From assembly GCA_004000625.1 (NCBI GenBank), contig SAUS01000012.1:1-39913 (forward strand): a stretch of DNA of 39,913 nucleotides, written 5' to 3'. Each line of letters starts with the position of its first letter. Position 1 is the stretch's first letter. This document shows, piece after piece, positions 15,588 through 23,511 of the stretch. This DNA is from Candidatus Cibiobacter qucibialis. Lineage in GTDB: Bacteria; Bacillota; Clostridia; Oscillospirales; Ruminococcaceae. The translations under genes were made by a program, and so were the position numbers. The notes beneath the pieces are model-generated. The model made no database searches and was not told where the DNA came from. It saw nothing but the letters and a program-made list of their open reading frames with translations.

Positions 15588-17087
15588 TTATTCTACCCCA
15601 GTTTCAGCGGCGTACTCTTCAATCAGTTCGCGCTCCAAAAACGGCGTTTTAACACCCTCGCGGTCACGGTAGGCTTCGTGGCCTTTGCCAATTACGGCAA
15701 TCAAGTCGCCTTCCTGCGCGTGGTCAATGGCGTAATGCAGGGCATCCAGCCGGTCGGGAATTTCCACATACTTGGCGTCCGGGTTGCCCTTGGCCATGCC
15801 GGTTTTGATGTCCGCGATAATATCTTCCACTTTTTCAAAGCGGTTGTTGTCTTCGGTCAGGATGCTGAAATCCGCCAACTTGGCGCACACTTCGCCCATG
15901 CCGTAACGGCGCAGCTTGCTGCGGTTGCCGCCGCAGCCGAACACCACGACCAGGCGGTTGGGGTTGTACTCCCGCAGGGTTTCAATCAGGCTTTCGGTGG
16001 CGGCTTCGTTGTGGGCATAGTCGATCAGGATGGTGAACTTGTGGCTGATGGGCACCAGCTCCACACGGCCCTTGACCAAAGCCTTTTTCAGTCCCTCATG
16101 GATGGGGGCATCCGCAAGGCCCAGCACCTTGCCCACGCCGATGGTGGCCAGGGCGTTGTAAATACTGAACAGCCCCGGCATGCCCACCTGTACGTCCAGC
16201 GTGTGGCCGTCCGGCTCGGTCAGGGTGAACTCAACGCCCAGCATCTCCTTGTTGCGCAGCAGGCGGTACTGCTCGCTGGCGCGGTAGTCCACCTTGGGGG
16301 CATGGATGCCATAGGTAACCAGCTTGCAGGTGTGGCCTTCCAGCAGGGCTTCGGTGTTGGGGTCGTCAGCGTTTACTACGCCGACATCGCAGCGCTGGAA
16401 CAGCTTGCCTTTCCAGCTGCGGTATTCCTCAAAGCTGGAATGTTCGCCGGGGCCGATGTGGTCCGGGTACAGGTTGGTGAACACGCCCACTTTATAATGG
16501 ATGCCCGCCACGCGGTCCATCATAATGCCCTGGCTGGAAACTTCCATCACGCAGGCATCGCACCCCGCATCCGCCAGCTGGCGCAGGATCTTTTGCAGCT
16601 CATAGCTCTCGGGAGTGGTGTTGTTCAGGTCATAGTGGTGGCCGGGGTAATACACGCCGTTGGTGCCGACCATGCCGACCTTGTGACCTGCGGCTTCCAG
16701 CACAGCCTTGATCATGTGGGTGGTGGTGGTTTTGCCCTTGGTGCCGGTCACGCCAACCATCGTCATTTCCAGCGCGGGACGGCCAAAATAGGCGGTGGAA
16801 AGCAGCGCCATGGCGTAACGGGTGTTCTCGAACTTGACCACGGTCACATCCGGCAAAGCGGCCAGCACCTCGGCGGGCAGGTCGTGCTGGATGGCCAGCA
16901 CGGCAGCGCCTTTGGCGGCAACGTCCGCGGCGTAATCATGGCTGTCCCGCTGGGTGCCGACGATGCAGACAAACAGACCGCCCGGCGTTACCTTGCGGGA
17001 ATCATAGTAAATGTCAGTCACTTCGGTATTCAGGCAGCCCTGAACAAGTGTATAGTCCAGATTTTTCAGCAGTTGTTTTAACAGCAT
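15588..17087 (-). CDS. murE: MurE-type UDP-MurNAc-dipeptide ligase
   Basis: 499 residues, the normal MurE length. Adds the third stem-peptide residue to UDP-MurNAc-L-Ala-D-Glu in the cytosol. Seen: Mur ligase N domain (1-105), P-loop GVTGTKGKTTT at 112-122, NTTPESYEL at 156-164 for the nucleotide substrate, carbamylated Lys in the YRSWKGKLF segment (226-228), C-terminal domain with VFGCGGNRS, and GKGHEAY at 467-473. The specificity loop is D413-N-N-R416 where meso-DAP enzymes have DNPR and lysine enzymes D-D-P-N-like; Arg is kept, Pro is not. It begins 12 bp after asnB with GAGGTGA overlapping that stop. The partner genes suggest that its product is later amidated or cross-bridged. Confidence 0.92.
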   Translation of the reverse strand: MLLKQLLKNLDYTLVQGCLNTEVTDIYYDSRKVTPGGLFVCIVGTQRDSHDYAADVAAKGAAVLAIQHDLPAEVLAALPDVTVVKFENTRYAMALLSTAYFGRPALEMTMVGVTGTKGKTTTTHMIKAVLEAAGHKVGMVGTNGVYYPGHHYDLNNTTPESYELQKILRQLADAGCDACVMEVSSQGIMMDRVAGIHYKVGVFTNLYPDHIGPGEHSSFEEYRSWKGKLFQRCDVGVVNADDPNTEALLEGHTCKLVTYGIHAPKVDYRASEQYRLLRNKEMLGVEFTLTEPDGHTLDVQVGMPGLFSIYNALATIGVGKVLGLADAPIHEGLKKALVKGRVELVPISHKFTILIDYAHNEAATESLIETLREYNPNRLVVVFGCGGNRSKLRRYGMGEVCAKLADFSILTEDNNRFEKVEDIIADIKTGMAKGNPDAKYVEIPDRLDALHYAIDHAQEGDLIAVIGKGHEAYRDREGVKTPFLERELIEEYAAETGVE

Positions 17088-17099
17088 GTTGTTATCACC

Positions 17100-18929
17100 T
17101 CAGCGTTTTACAAAGTATTCATCGTACCAGACTAAGAACATAAAAATGCACCAGATCTGCCGCCAGTTATCCCGCTTGCCGGAAATATGCTGGTCCAGCA
17201 TGGCATTCAGCTCTTTTGTGCGGAAAAACTGCTCCGCGGCGGGGGTGTTAAATGCCTTGCGCACAACGCCCGCATACTGCTCATCCCGCAGCCAGGCGCG
17301 TACCGGAACAGGGAAGCCGAGCTTCTTTTTGTCTGCCGTTTTGGCGGGAATGGTCTTTTCTGCCGCACCGCGCATCGCAATCTTGGTCTGGTTGGCGTTC
17401 ACCTTGCACTTGGTCGGAATATGACTTGCCAGTTCAAATACTTTGCGGTCCAGGAACGGCACGCGCAGCTCCAGGCTGTTGGCCATGCTCATCTTGTCGG
17501 CTTTCAGCAGAATATCGCCCACCATCCACAGGTTCAGGTCGCAGGTTTCCATCTGGGTCACAGCGTCCTGCCCTTTGGAAAGCTCAAAGTACGGGCGGGA
17601 AAGGTCGGTGGGCAGCTTGCCGGGGTGGTAGTTTTTCAGCAGCTTTTTCTTGCGGTGCTCATCCATCAGGTTGGTGTTGCCGATGTAACGCTCCGCCAGC
17701 GGCTTGCTGCGGCGCACCAAAAAGTTGATGCCATGCACCGGCGGCAGCAGGTCCGCCACCGCGCCGATGGCCCGGCGGATGGGCAGGGGAATCTTGTCAT
17801 ACCAGGTTACGGTAAACGGCTCTTTATAAATGTTGTACCCGCCGAAAAATTCATCGGCACCCTCGCCGGACAGGCAAACCTTGACCTGCTTGGATGCTTC
17901 GCGGTTGACAAAGTACAGCGCGACCGAAGCGGCATCCGCCAGAGGCTCATCCATGTGGTACTGGATCTTGCCCAGGTTGGCCCAGTATTCCTCCGGCGTA
18001 ATGCGGTAAGCGTAATTCTTGACCCCGATGTGCTTGGAAAACTCCTGTGCATAGTCGGTTTCGTCATACTGCTTGTTGGCAAAGCCAACGGTGAATGTTT
18101 TGTCCACATGGGCCAGCGCGGCCATGTAGCTGGAATCCACGCCGGAAGAAAGGAAGCTGCCAACCTCAACATCGGCGATCTTGTGTGCCTGCACGCTCTC
18201 TTTCATCGCTGCGCTGATCTCGTCCTCCCACTCTTCCAGTGTGCGGGAATCATCGGGGTCAAACTTGGGCTGCCAGTAGCGCTGCACCGTCAGCTGCCCG
18301 GCTTTCCATTCCAGCCAGTGGGCGGGCATCAGCTTTTTGACGCCCTTAAAGAAGGTGTCCTCCCCGGGGGAATACTGGTAAGAGAGGTACAGCGGAAGCT
18401 GCTCCTCGTTCAGCTCTTTCTTGAAGCCGGGGTGGGCCAAAAAGCTTTTGATCTCGCTGCCAAACAGCAGCTCTCCGGCATCGTTTTGGTAATAATAGAA
18501 CGGCTTGATGCCAAAATGGTCGCGCGCGCAGAACAACGTTTCGTTCTTGCGGTCCCAGATGGCAAAAGTGAACATGCCGCGCAGCTTTTGCAGCATCTCC
18601 TTGCCCCACTGCTCGTACCCGTGCAGCAAAACTTCGGTGTCGGACCGGGTGGCGAAGGTGTGCCCGGCGCGCATCAATTCGGCGGTCAACTCCTGGAAGT
18701 TGTAGATCTCGCCGTTAAAGATGACGGCGAGGTTCTGGTCCTCATTGAACATGGGCTGTTTGCCGCCCTCCAGGTCAATGATGGAAAGGCGGCGCTGGCC
18801 AAGGGCTGCCGGGCCTTCAATAAACTGGCCCTGGCCATCGGGGCCGCGGTGGGCGATGGCATCCATCATGCCCTGCAAAATTTCCTGCATGTCGGCGCGT
18901 GCGCCGACAAAGCCAACAATTCCACACAT
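17100..18929 (-). CDS. asnB: AsnB-type glutamine-dependent amidotransferase 1
   Basis: 609 residues. Start placed at ATG 18929 because the mature N-terminus must be MCGIVGF with catalytic Cys2; GAGGA lies upstream. Class II glutaminase domain (1-about 205: RGPDGQG, LGHRRLSIID, GEIYNF) and synthetase domain with the PP-loop FLSSGVDSS (about 232-240) and LSGEGADEFFGGY (about 340-352). The domain converts an acid to an amide with glutamine and ATP. Free asparagine is one product, but relatives (AsnB of L. plantarum and B. subtilis, AsnH of L. lactis) amidate meso-DAP or D-Asp in peptidoglycan. Operon with murE and divergence from an AslFm-like ligase favour a wall role. Confidence 0.9.
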   Translation of the reverse strand: MCGIVGFVGARADMQEILQGMMDAIAHRGPDGQGQFIEGPAALGQRRLSIIDLEGGKQPMFNEDQNLAVIFNGEIYNFQELTAELMRAGHTFATRSDTEVLLHGYEQWGKEMLQKLRGMFTFAIWDRKNETLFCARDHFGIKPFYYYQNDAGELLFGSEIKSFLAHPGFKKELNEEQLPLYLSYQYSPGEDTFFKGVKKLMPAHWLEWKAGQLTVQRYWQPKFDPDDSRTLEEWEDEISAAMKESVQAHKIADVEVGSFLSSGVDSSYMAALAHVDKTFTVGFANKQYDETDYAQEFSKHIGVKNYAYRITPEEYWANLGKIQYHMDEPLADAASVALYFVNREASKQVKVCLSGEGADEFFGGYNIYKEPFTVTWYDKIPLPIRRAIGAVADLLPPVHGINFLVRRSKPLAERYIGNTNLMDEHRKKKLLKNYHPGKLPTDLSRPYFELSKGQDAVTQMETCDLNLWMVGDILLKADKMSMANSLELRVPFLDRKVFELASHIPTKCKVNANQTKIAMRGAAEKTIPAKTADKKKLGFPVPVRAWLRDEQYAGVVRKAFNTPAAEQFFRTKELNAMLDQHISGKRDNWRQIWCIFMFLVWYDEYFVKR

Positions 18930-19026
18930 GGTTATAATCCTCAACTGGCTGCGGAGTTAAAAACAAACCGCAGGTTATTACTTTCTTGCCCCGGCGGAAA
19001 CCGGTACTGTTTGTACGATATGCCCT

Positions 19027-19032
19027 ATTATA
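19027..19032 (-). promoter_or_regulatory. -10 box of the asnB-murE operon
   Basis: Minus strand TATAAT, about 98 bp upstream of the asnB ATG. No good -35 at 16-18 bp. Confidence 0.45.
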
Positions 19033-19143
19033 CACGGTTCGCGCCGTAAAGAAAAGCATTTTGCGGCGAATGCTGCTGGAATTTTCGCCCGCGCAGACAA
19101 AAAACGCCGTGCCCGCACCCCCAAAAGCAGGCGATATTACCGT

Positions 19144-19172
19144 TTGACATGTGGTGGCAATGGCGGTAAAAT
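19144..19172 (+). promoter_or_regulatory. promoter of the ATP-grasp ligase gene
   Basis: TTGACA (19144-19149), 17-bp spacer, TAAAAT (19167-19172), 33 bp before the ATG. Confidence 0.85.
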
Positions 19173-19205
19173 AAAGGATAACCAAAATGGGAAAGGTTTG
19201 GTATT

Positions 19206-20435
19206 ATGTCTGATTTTTTACCGGTACTTCTTGGCAGTGATGCCAATGTTTATGGTATGGCACGCAGCTTTTACCAGCAGTATGGCGTGCGCAGCGTGGC
19301 CATCTGCAAGGGCGCGCTGGTTGCAACTTCCAACACCAATCTTGTAAAAATTGCCGTGCTGGAACCTGATTTGGAAAACGATGAAACGTTTGTAAAAACG
19401 CTGACCGATTACGCAAAAGCCCATGCGGACAAGCCGCTGGTGCTGGTTTCCTGCGCGGACGGTTACACCGTGTTGATGGGCCGCCACCGCGATGCCCTGA
19501 AACCCTATTACCACTTTGCCTGCCCGGAACTGCAAACCGTGCTGGACCTGGATATTAAGGAAAACTTTTACCGTGCCTGCGAAGCACACGGCCTGAGCTA
19601 CCCCAAAACGGCAACCTGCAATGCGCAGAACTATAAAAATATAGAACTGCCGTTTGCGTTCCCCGTTATCATCAAGGCGAGCAATTCCCCGGCGTATTGG
19701 AACTGCACCTTCCCCCACAAGAAAAAGGTGTTCCTTGCCAATAACCGCGAAGAATTTGACGCCATCACCGCCGCCATTTACGGCAGCAGCTACCAGGACG
19801 AATTGATTCTGCAGGAGTATATCCCCGGCGATGACAACTGCATGCGTGTGCTGAACGCCTACTGCGGCCTGGACCACAAAGTCAAGCTGATGGCTTTGGG
19901 CCGCCCCCTGCTGGAAGAGCAGACCCCCGAAGGCATCGGCAACTATGCGGCCATCTTGTCTGACCCCGAATACAATGATGCTGCCCTGCTGGAAAAGCTG
20001 AAAAACTTTTTGGAAGATATGCAGTGGGAAGGCTTTGCCAATATGGACATCAAGTACGACGCCCGCACCGGCGAGTACAAGATGTTTGAGATGAACCCCC
20101 GTCAGGGCCGTTCCAGCTACTTTGTCACCGCGGCAGGGTATAACCTGTCCAAGTGGCTGGTGGAGGATGTGCTGGAGCACAAGGAACTTGGCCTGACCAT
20201 TGCCGATACCAAGAGCCTGTGGATGATTGCCCCCTACGGCGTGATCAAAAAATACCTGAAGGACCCGGATCTGCTGGCCCGTGCGGATAAGCTGAAAAAA
20301 GAGGGAAAATGTGCCCACCAGCTGTTCTGCAAAGAGGATTGGAACCTGAAGCGCTGGCTCTGGTACATCCGCAGCCAGCTGAACTACTACCGCAAAACCG
20401 CCCGCTACTATGGCAATAAGGGCCTGCGGGATTGA
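19206..20435 (+). CDS. ATP-grasp amino acid ligase, AslFm (D-aspartate ligase)-like
   Basis: 409 residues. N-terminal half starts FLPVLLGSDANVYGMARSF, closely resembling the N-terminus of the D-aspartate ligase AslFm of Enterococcus faecium; ATP-grasp motifs follow: FPVIIKASNS (about 156-165), LQEYIPGDDNCMRVLNAY (about 200-217) and GFANMDIKYD...KMFEMNPRQGRSS (about 278-303), which supply ATP and Mg2+ ligands. AslFm couples D-Asp to the third residue of the peptidoglycan precursor, making the cross-bridge later amidated to D-Asn. Here the gene sits between two asnB-type amidotransferases and opposite murE, which strongly fits that pathway. No aspartate racemase is visible nearby. The D-Asp substrate is inferred. 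Confidence 0.8.
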   Translation: MSDFLPVLLGSDANVYGMARSFYQQYGVRSVAICKGALVATSNTNLVKIAVLEPDLENDETFVKTLTDYAKAHADKPLVLVSCADGYTVLMGRHRDALKPYYHFACPELQTVLDLDIKENFYRACEAHGLSYPKTATCNAQNYKNIELPFAFPVIIKASNSPAYWNCTFPHKKKVFLANNREEFDAITAAIYGSSYQDELILQEYIPGDDNCMRVLNAYCGLDHKVKLMALGRPLLEEQTPEGIGNYAAILSDPEYNDAALLEKLKNFLEDMQWEGFANMDIKYDARTGEYKMFEMNPRQGRSSYFVTAAGYNLSKWLVEDVLEHKELGLTIADTKSLWMIAPYGVIKKYLKDPDLLARADKLKKEGKCAHQLFCKEDWNLKRWLWYIRSQLNYYRKTARYYGNKGLRD

Positions 20436-20447
20436 TGATAGAATAAA

Positions 20448-20619
20448 GGCAATACCGCATAATTCTAAGTGCCGATACGGCGAGCGAGGTGCGGCAGCTG
20501 CTAAGCCAAAAGCGCAGATAATACTTTGTGTATTATCGAGCATTTTGGCAACGCAGATGCCGTGCCGCAGCCGCCGGAGCGGTGCTTAAGCCGTCAGGCG
20601 GGAATTGTGCGGTGTTGCC
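20448..20619 (-). mobile_element. MITE copy C (172 bp), reversed, TSD TAAA
   Basis: Starts GGCAATACCGCATAATT and ends AATTGTGCGGTGTTGCC, the reverse of copies A and B. Flanked by TAAA at 20444-20447 and 20620-20623. Its centre is a clean inverted repeat GATAATAC/GTATTATC. Lies between the ATP-grasp gene and asnB2. Confidence 0.88.
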
Positions 20620-20642
20620 TAAAAGTTATCACACACTATAAA
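20615..20642 (+). promoter_or_regulatory. possible hybrid promoter at the MITE edge for asnB2
   Basis: TTGCCT (20615-20620, last bases of the MITE plus one of the TSD), 16-bp spacer, TATAAA (20637-20642). The start codon is 117 bp downstream. Match is fair; could be fortuitous. Confidence 0.35.
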
Positions 20643-20659
20643 TAAAATCGCTGGCCCCC

Positions 20660-20686
20660 GTAGGGGCGCACATTGTGCACCCGCCG
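20660..20686. repeat. GTAGGGGCG-type short palindrome
   Basis: GTAGGGGCGCACATTGTGCACCC, an imperfect hairpin resembling in layout the GTAGRGGAC...GTCC repeats at 30471 and 39762. Looks like a relative of that dispersed family but differs in sequence of the stem. Confidence 0.4.
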
Positions 20687-20758
20687 CCCTTTTGGCAATC
20701 ATAGAAACGCCAGCCTGTAACAAAACAAACCATTAAATATAGAGAGGGGAAAGCGCCT

Positions 20759-22633
20759 ATGTGTGGCATTACCGGCTTTGCTGAGCGCAACCATAAAGCG
20801 GAAACCGCCCGCCGCATTGTAAAAGGAATGGCGGACCTGATCACCTACCGCGGCCCGGACGGCGAAGGCTACTATGTGGACGACCAGGTAGCCCTGGGCC
20901 ACCGCCGCCTTTCCATCATTGACCTGGAGGGCGGCAAGCAGCCCATGTTCAATGAGGATGGCAGTCTTGTCTGCATTTTTAACGGCGAGATCTATAACTT
21001 CCAGACCCTGCGCGAGGAACTGATCGCCGCAGGCCATACCTTTGCCACTCGGTCCGATACCGAGGTGCTGCTGCATGGCTATGAGCAGTGGGGCAATCAG
21101 CTGCCCGGCAAACTGCGCGGCATGTTCACCTTCGTGATCTGGGACCAGAAAACCAAAACCATGTTTGGTGCGCGGGATATCTTCGGTATCAAACCGTTCT
21201 ATTATTATAATCAGGATGGTCTGTTCCTGTTTGGCAGCGAGATCAAAAGCTTTCTGGCTCATCCCGGTTTCAAAAAGGAACTAAACGAGGAACGCCTGCC
21301 GGAATATTTGAGCATTGAGTATATCCCCAATGAGGAAACCATGTTCAAAAATGTCTACAAGCTGCCCAGCGGATGTATGTTCACCTGGGAAAATGGCGAG
21401 CTGACAGTGGAACGCTACTATGAGATCAAGTACCATGTGGACGATTCCAAGAGCCTGGAAGAGTGGGAAAAAATCATCACCGATACCTTTGCCGAAAGCG
21501 TTGCCGCCCACCAGATTGCCGATGTTGAGGTTGGCTGCTTCCTTTCTTCCGGTGTGGATTCCAGCTTTGTGGTCAACGAGGTTGCTAAGGGTACTCCGCA
21601 TGTCAAGAGCTTCTCGGTCGGCTATGCGGAGGAAAAATACTCCGAGCTGCCGTATGCCCAGGAGTTCAGTAAGGAAATCGGTGTGCCCAGCATTGCCAAT
21701 AAGGTGGATGCCGAACAGTTCTTTGAAGCCAACCGCCTGATCCAGTGGTACCTGGATGAACCCATGCCCAACCCGGCGGAAGTTCCGCTTTACTTTTTGG
21801 CCCAGAACGCCCGCAAGTACGTCAAGGTCGTGCTTTCCGGCGAAGGTGCCGATGAACTGTTTGGCGGCTACCCCATGTACTGCCAGGCGGTTCACTTTAT
21901 GGATTACGAGCATAAGGTGCCCAAAGCGCTGCGTAAGGCCGCAGGCGCAGTGGCATCCAAACTGCCGGACTTTAAGGGCAAGCACTTCCTGGTGCGCGGT
22001 GCAGAAGAACCCTGGCAGCGCTATATGCGCGCCAACTATGTTTTCCTGGACCCGGCTGAACGTGACCGCTGCCTGAAAAAGAACTACCACAGCCCCCGCC
22101 CGGAACAGTTCTTTAAGCCTTATTTTGATAAAGTGCAGGGTCTGGATGAACCCACCCAGCTGCAGTGGGTGGATATGCACACCTGGATGCTGTATGATAT
22201 CCTGCTGAAAGCCGACCGCATGAGCATGGCCAACAGCCTGGAACTGCGCGTGCCTTTCCTGGACCGCAACATGCTGGATGTGGCACTGTCCATCCCGCAG
22301 AAATACCGCTCCGGCAAAGAGTCCACCAAGATCGCTCTGCGCGGTGCCGCCATGAAGCAGCTGCCGGAAAGCGTTGCCCATCGCAAAAAGCTGGGCTTCC
22401 CCGTGCCGCTGAACGACTGGCTGCGGGAAGATAAGTACTATAATATGGTAAAGGAAAAGTTCACTGGCCCCGTTGCCGAAAAGTTCTTTAATGTGGACGA
22501 AATCATGCGCCTGCTGGATGATCATAAGGCGGGCAAGGCCAAGAACATGACCAAGATTTGGAGCTTCTATTCCTTTATTTTGTGGTACGAGCTGTATTTC
22601 GTAAACACCCAGGCCCCGGCAGGAATCTATTAA
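20759..22633 (+). CDS. asnB: AsnB-type glutamine-dependent amidotransferase 2
   Basis: 624 residues beginning MCGITGF with catalytic Cys2; GAGGGG upstream. Same two-domain layout as the gene at 17100-18929: glutaminase (RGPDGEG, LGHRRLSIID, GEIYNF), PP-loop FLSSGVDSS and LSGEGADELFGGY, then LKADRMSMANSLELRVPFLD and KKLGFPVP. The two proteins share long near-identical blocks, so they are paralogues from a duplication. One may make free Asn or one may amidate the stem peptide and the other the D-Asp bridge. It lies downstream of the AslFm-like ligase in the same direction, separated by a MITE and about 320 bp. Confidence 0.9.
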   Translation: MCGITGFAERNHKAETARRIVKGMADLITYRGPDGEGYYVDDQVALGHRRLSIIDLEGGKQPMFNEDGSLVCIFNGEIYNFQTLREELIAAGHTFATRSDTEVLLHGYEQWGNQLPGKLRGMFTFVIWDQKTKTMFGARDIFGIKPFYYYNQDGLFLFGSEIKSFLAHPGFKKELNEERLPEYLSIEYIPNEETMFKNVYKLPSGCMFTWENGELTVERYYEIKYHVDDSKSLEEWEKIITDTFAESVAAHQIADVEVGCFLSSGVDSSFVVNEVAKGTPHVKSFSVGYAEEKYSELPYAQEFSKEIGVPSIANKVDAEQFFEANRLIQWYLDEPMPNPAEVPLYFLAQNARKYVKVVLSGEGADELFGGYPMYCQAVHFMDYEHKVPKALRKAAGAVASKLPDFKGKHFLVRGAEEPWQRYMRANYVFLDPAERDRCLKKNYHSPRPEQFFKPYFDKVQGLDEPTQLQWVDMHTWMLYDILLKADRMSMANSLELRVPFLDRNMLDVALSIPQKYRSGKESTKIALRGAAMKQLPESVAHRKKLGFPVPLNDWLREDKYYNMVKEKFTGPVAEKFFNVDEIMRLLDDHKAGKAKNMTKIWSFYSFILWYELYFVNTQAPAGIY

Positions 22634-22697
22634 AAGCCGGGCAGAAAGCCCCGATAAAAACACAAATAAAAAAGTTCAAAAAAATTGGACTTTACTA

Positions 22698-22726
22698 TTG
22701 ACACAATGCGCCCCATGTGATATTAT
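22698..22726 (+). promoter_or_regulatory. promoter of the tRNA cluster
   Basis: TTGACA (22698-22703), 17-bp spacer, TATTAT (22721-22726); an overlapping TATAAT lies 3 bp further on. Confidence 0.8.
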
Positions 22727-22769
22727 AATTCACGCAGCATGTTCCCAGACAACAGGAACTGACCCGTGC

Positions 22770-22843
<74 letters not shown>

Positions 22844-22849
22844 TTCTAT

Positions 22850-22927
22850 GGTGCCTATGGCGCAGTTGGTTAGCGCGCCAGATTGTGGCTCTGGAGGCCG
22901 AGAGTTCGAATCTCTCTAGGCACCCCA
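22850..22927 (+). tRNA. tRNA-His(GTG), CCA encoded
   Basis: Acceptor GTGCCTA/TAGGCAC with the histidine-specific extra G-1 (22850) opposite discriminator C73, anticodon stem CCAGA/TCTGG with loop TTGTGGC giving GTG, T loop TTCGAAT, CCA at 22925-22927. Confidence 0.95.
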
Positions 22928-22930
22928 CCA

Positions 22931-22969
22931 AAGACCGCACAGTGATTATGCTGCGCGGTCTTTTCTTTT
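22931..22969 (+). terminator. hairpin with T-run between tRNA-His and tRNA-Gln
   Basis: AAGACCGC/GCGGTCTT stem followed by TTCTTTTG. Looks like a terminator although tRNA-Gln begins 3 bp later without its own promoter, so it must be leaky or serve processing. Confidence 0.7.
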
Positions 22970-22971
22970 GC

Positions 22972-23047
22972 TGGGCCGTCGCCAAGCGGTAAGGCAGAGG
23001 ACTTTGACTCCTCCATTGCGTCGGTTCAAATCCGGCCGGCCCAACCA
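22972..23047 (+). tRNA. tRNA-Gln(TTG), CCA encoded
   Basis: Acceptor TGGGCCG/CGGCCCA, D arm GCC..GGC with AAGCGGTAA, anticodon stem GAGGA/TCCTC with loop CTTTGAC giving TTG, T loop TTCAAAT, discriminator A, CCA at 23045-23047. Its 3' end is duplicated at 23196-23217. Confidence 0.93.
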
Positions 23048-23048
23048 A
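23027..23048 (+). repeat. att-like direct repeat, copy 1 (tRNA-Gln 3' end)
   Basis: 22 bp, from CAAATCC in the T arm to the A after the CCA, identical to 23196-23217. Confidence 0.7.
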
Positions 23049-23079
23049 GATGCAACCTCGCAGGGGGTTGCATCTTTTT
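23048..23079 (+). terminator. terminator of the tRNA cluster
   Basis: AGATGCAACC/GGTTGCATCT perfect stem followed by TTTTTATTTG. Confidence 0.9.
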
Positions 23080-23156
23080 ATTTGTAATAAACGGCGGCGG
23101 GAGGACATAGGCCGAATTTGAACAGCCTGTGCCCGGCGTCCCACGTCCCGCCGGGT

Positions 23157-23181
23157 AAAAACAGTCCAGCGGACTGTTTTT
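23157..23181. repeat. palindrome inside the att-flanked segment
   Basis: AAAAACAGTCC-agc-GGACTGTTTTT, perfect 11-bp arms. Could be a terminator left over from the inserted element. Confidence 0.55.
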
Positions 23182-23195
23182 AGGGCGCGGCTTGC

Positions 23196-23217
23196 CAAAT
23201 CCGGCCGGCCCAACCAA
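23196..23217 (+). repeat. att-like direct repeat, copy 2
   Basis: Exact 22-bp copy of the tRNA-Gln 3' end, 169 bp downstream. Such duplications are left by elements that integrate into tRNA genes. The enclosed segment has no gene. Confidence 0.7.
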
Positions 23218-23269
23218 AATCGCTCATAAATTTAACGTGAAAGCGTTGAATTTGTGAGCGATTTTTTTT
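23216..23269 (+). terminator. long hairpin terminator
   Basis: AAAATCGCTCA-(T)-AAATTTAACG paired with CGTTGAATTTGTGAGCGATTTTTTTT, starting at the end of att copy 2. Confidence 0.85.
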
Positions 23270-23271
23270 AG

Positions 23272-23385
23272 CAGTATAAAGGCCGCAAGCCTGCCCAGCT
23301 GCCGACGAATTTTGATGCTCTGTACACCCGCTACCAGTGCCGTGAGCTGAATAAAACCCAGCTGGCCGCCGCTGTTGGTGTATAC
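23272..23385 (+). pseudogene. C-terminal tail of a broken site-specific recombinase
   Basis: Open frame without start, beginning just after TAG: QYKGRKPAQLPTNFDALY then TRYQCRELNKTQLAAAVGV. The K-G-R-K-P...LP.NF..LY.RY...E..K...A..LGV pattern is that of the linker and C-terminal HTH of resolvase-type serine recombinases. The catalytic domain is missing and the HTH breaks off before its recognition helix, where the marR promoter begins. With the tRNA-Gln duplication it suggests the ruins of an integrated element. Assignment rests on pattern only. Confidence 0.5.
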
Positions 23386-23442
23386 TTCAACGGGCTTTTT
23401 TCTATATCTGTAACCTGTCGCAAAATTTCCCCTACAACCCTG

Positions 23443-23487
23443 TTGACAAACCCGTACATTCTCACTATAATTAACCGTGATAATTAT
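23443..23487 (+). promoter_or_regulatory. marR promoter with overlapping operator dyad
   Basis: TTGACA (23443-23448), 17-bp spacer, TATAAT (23466-23471). The inverted repeat ATAATTA (23467-23473) / TAATTAT (23481-23487), 7-bp gap, covers the -10 box and start site, and GATAATTATC is itself palindromic. A bound MarR dimer there would block transcription. Confidence 0.75.
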
Positions 23488-23511
23488 CAAAGGCAATTAC
23501 AAGGAGGAAAT

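Noticed and set aside
15534..19049. Long plus-strand frames opposite murE and asnB
   Set aside because: Shadows of two well-identified minus-strand enzymes.
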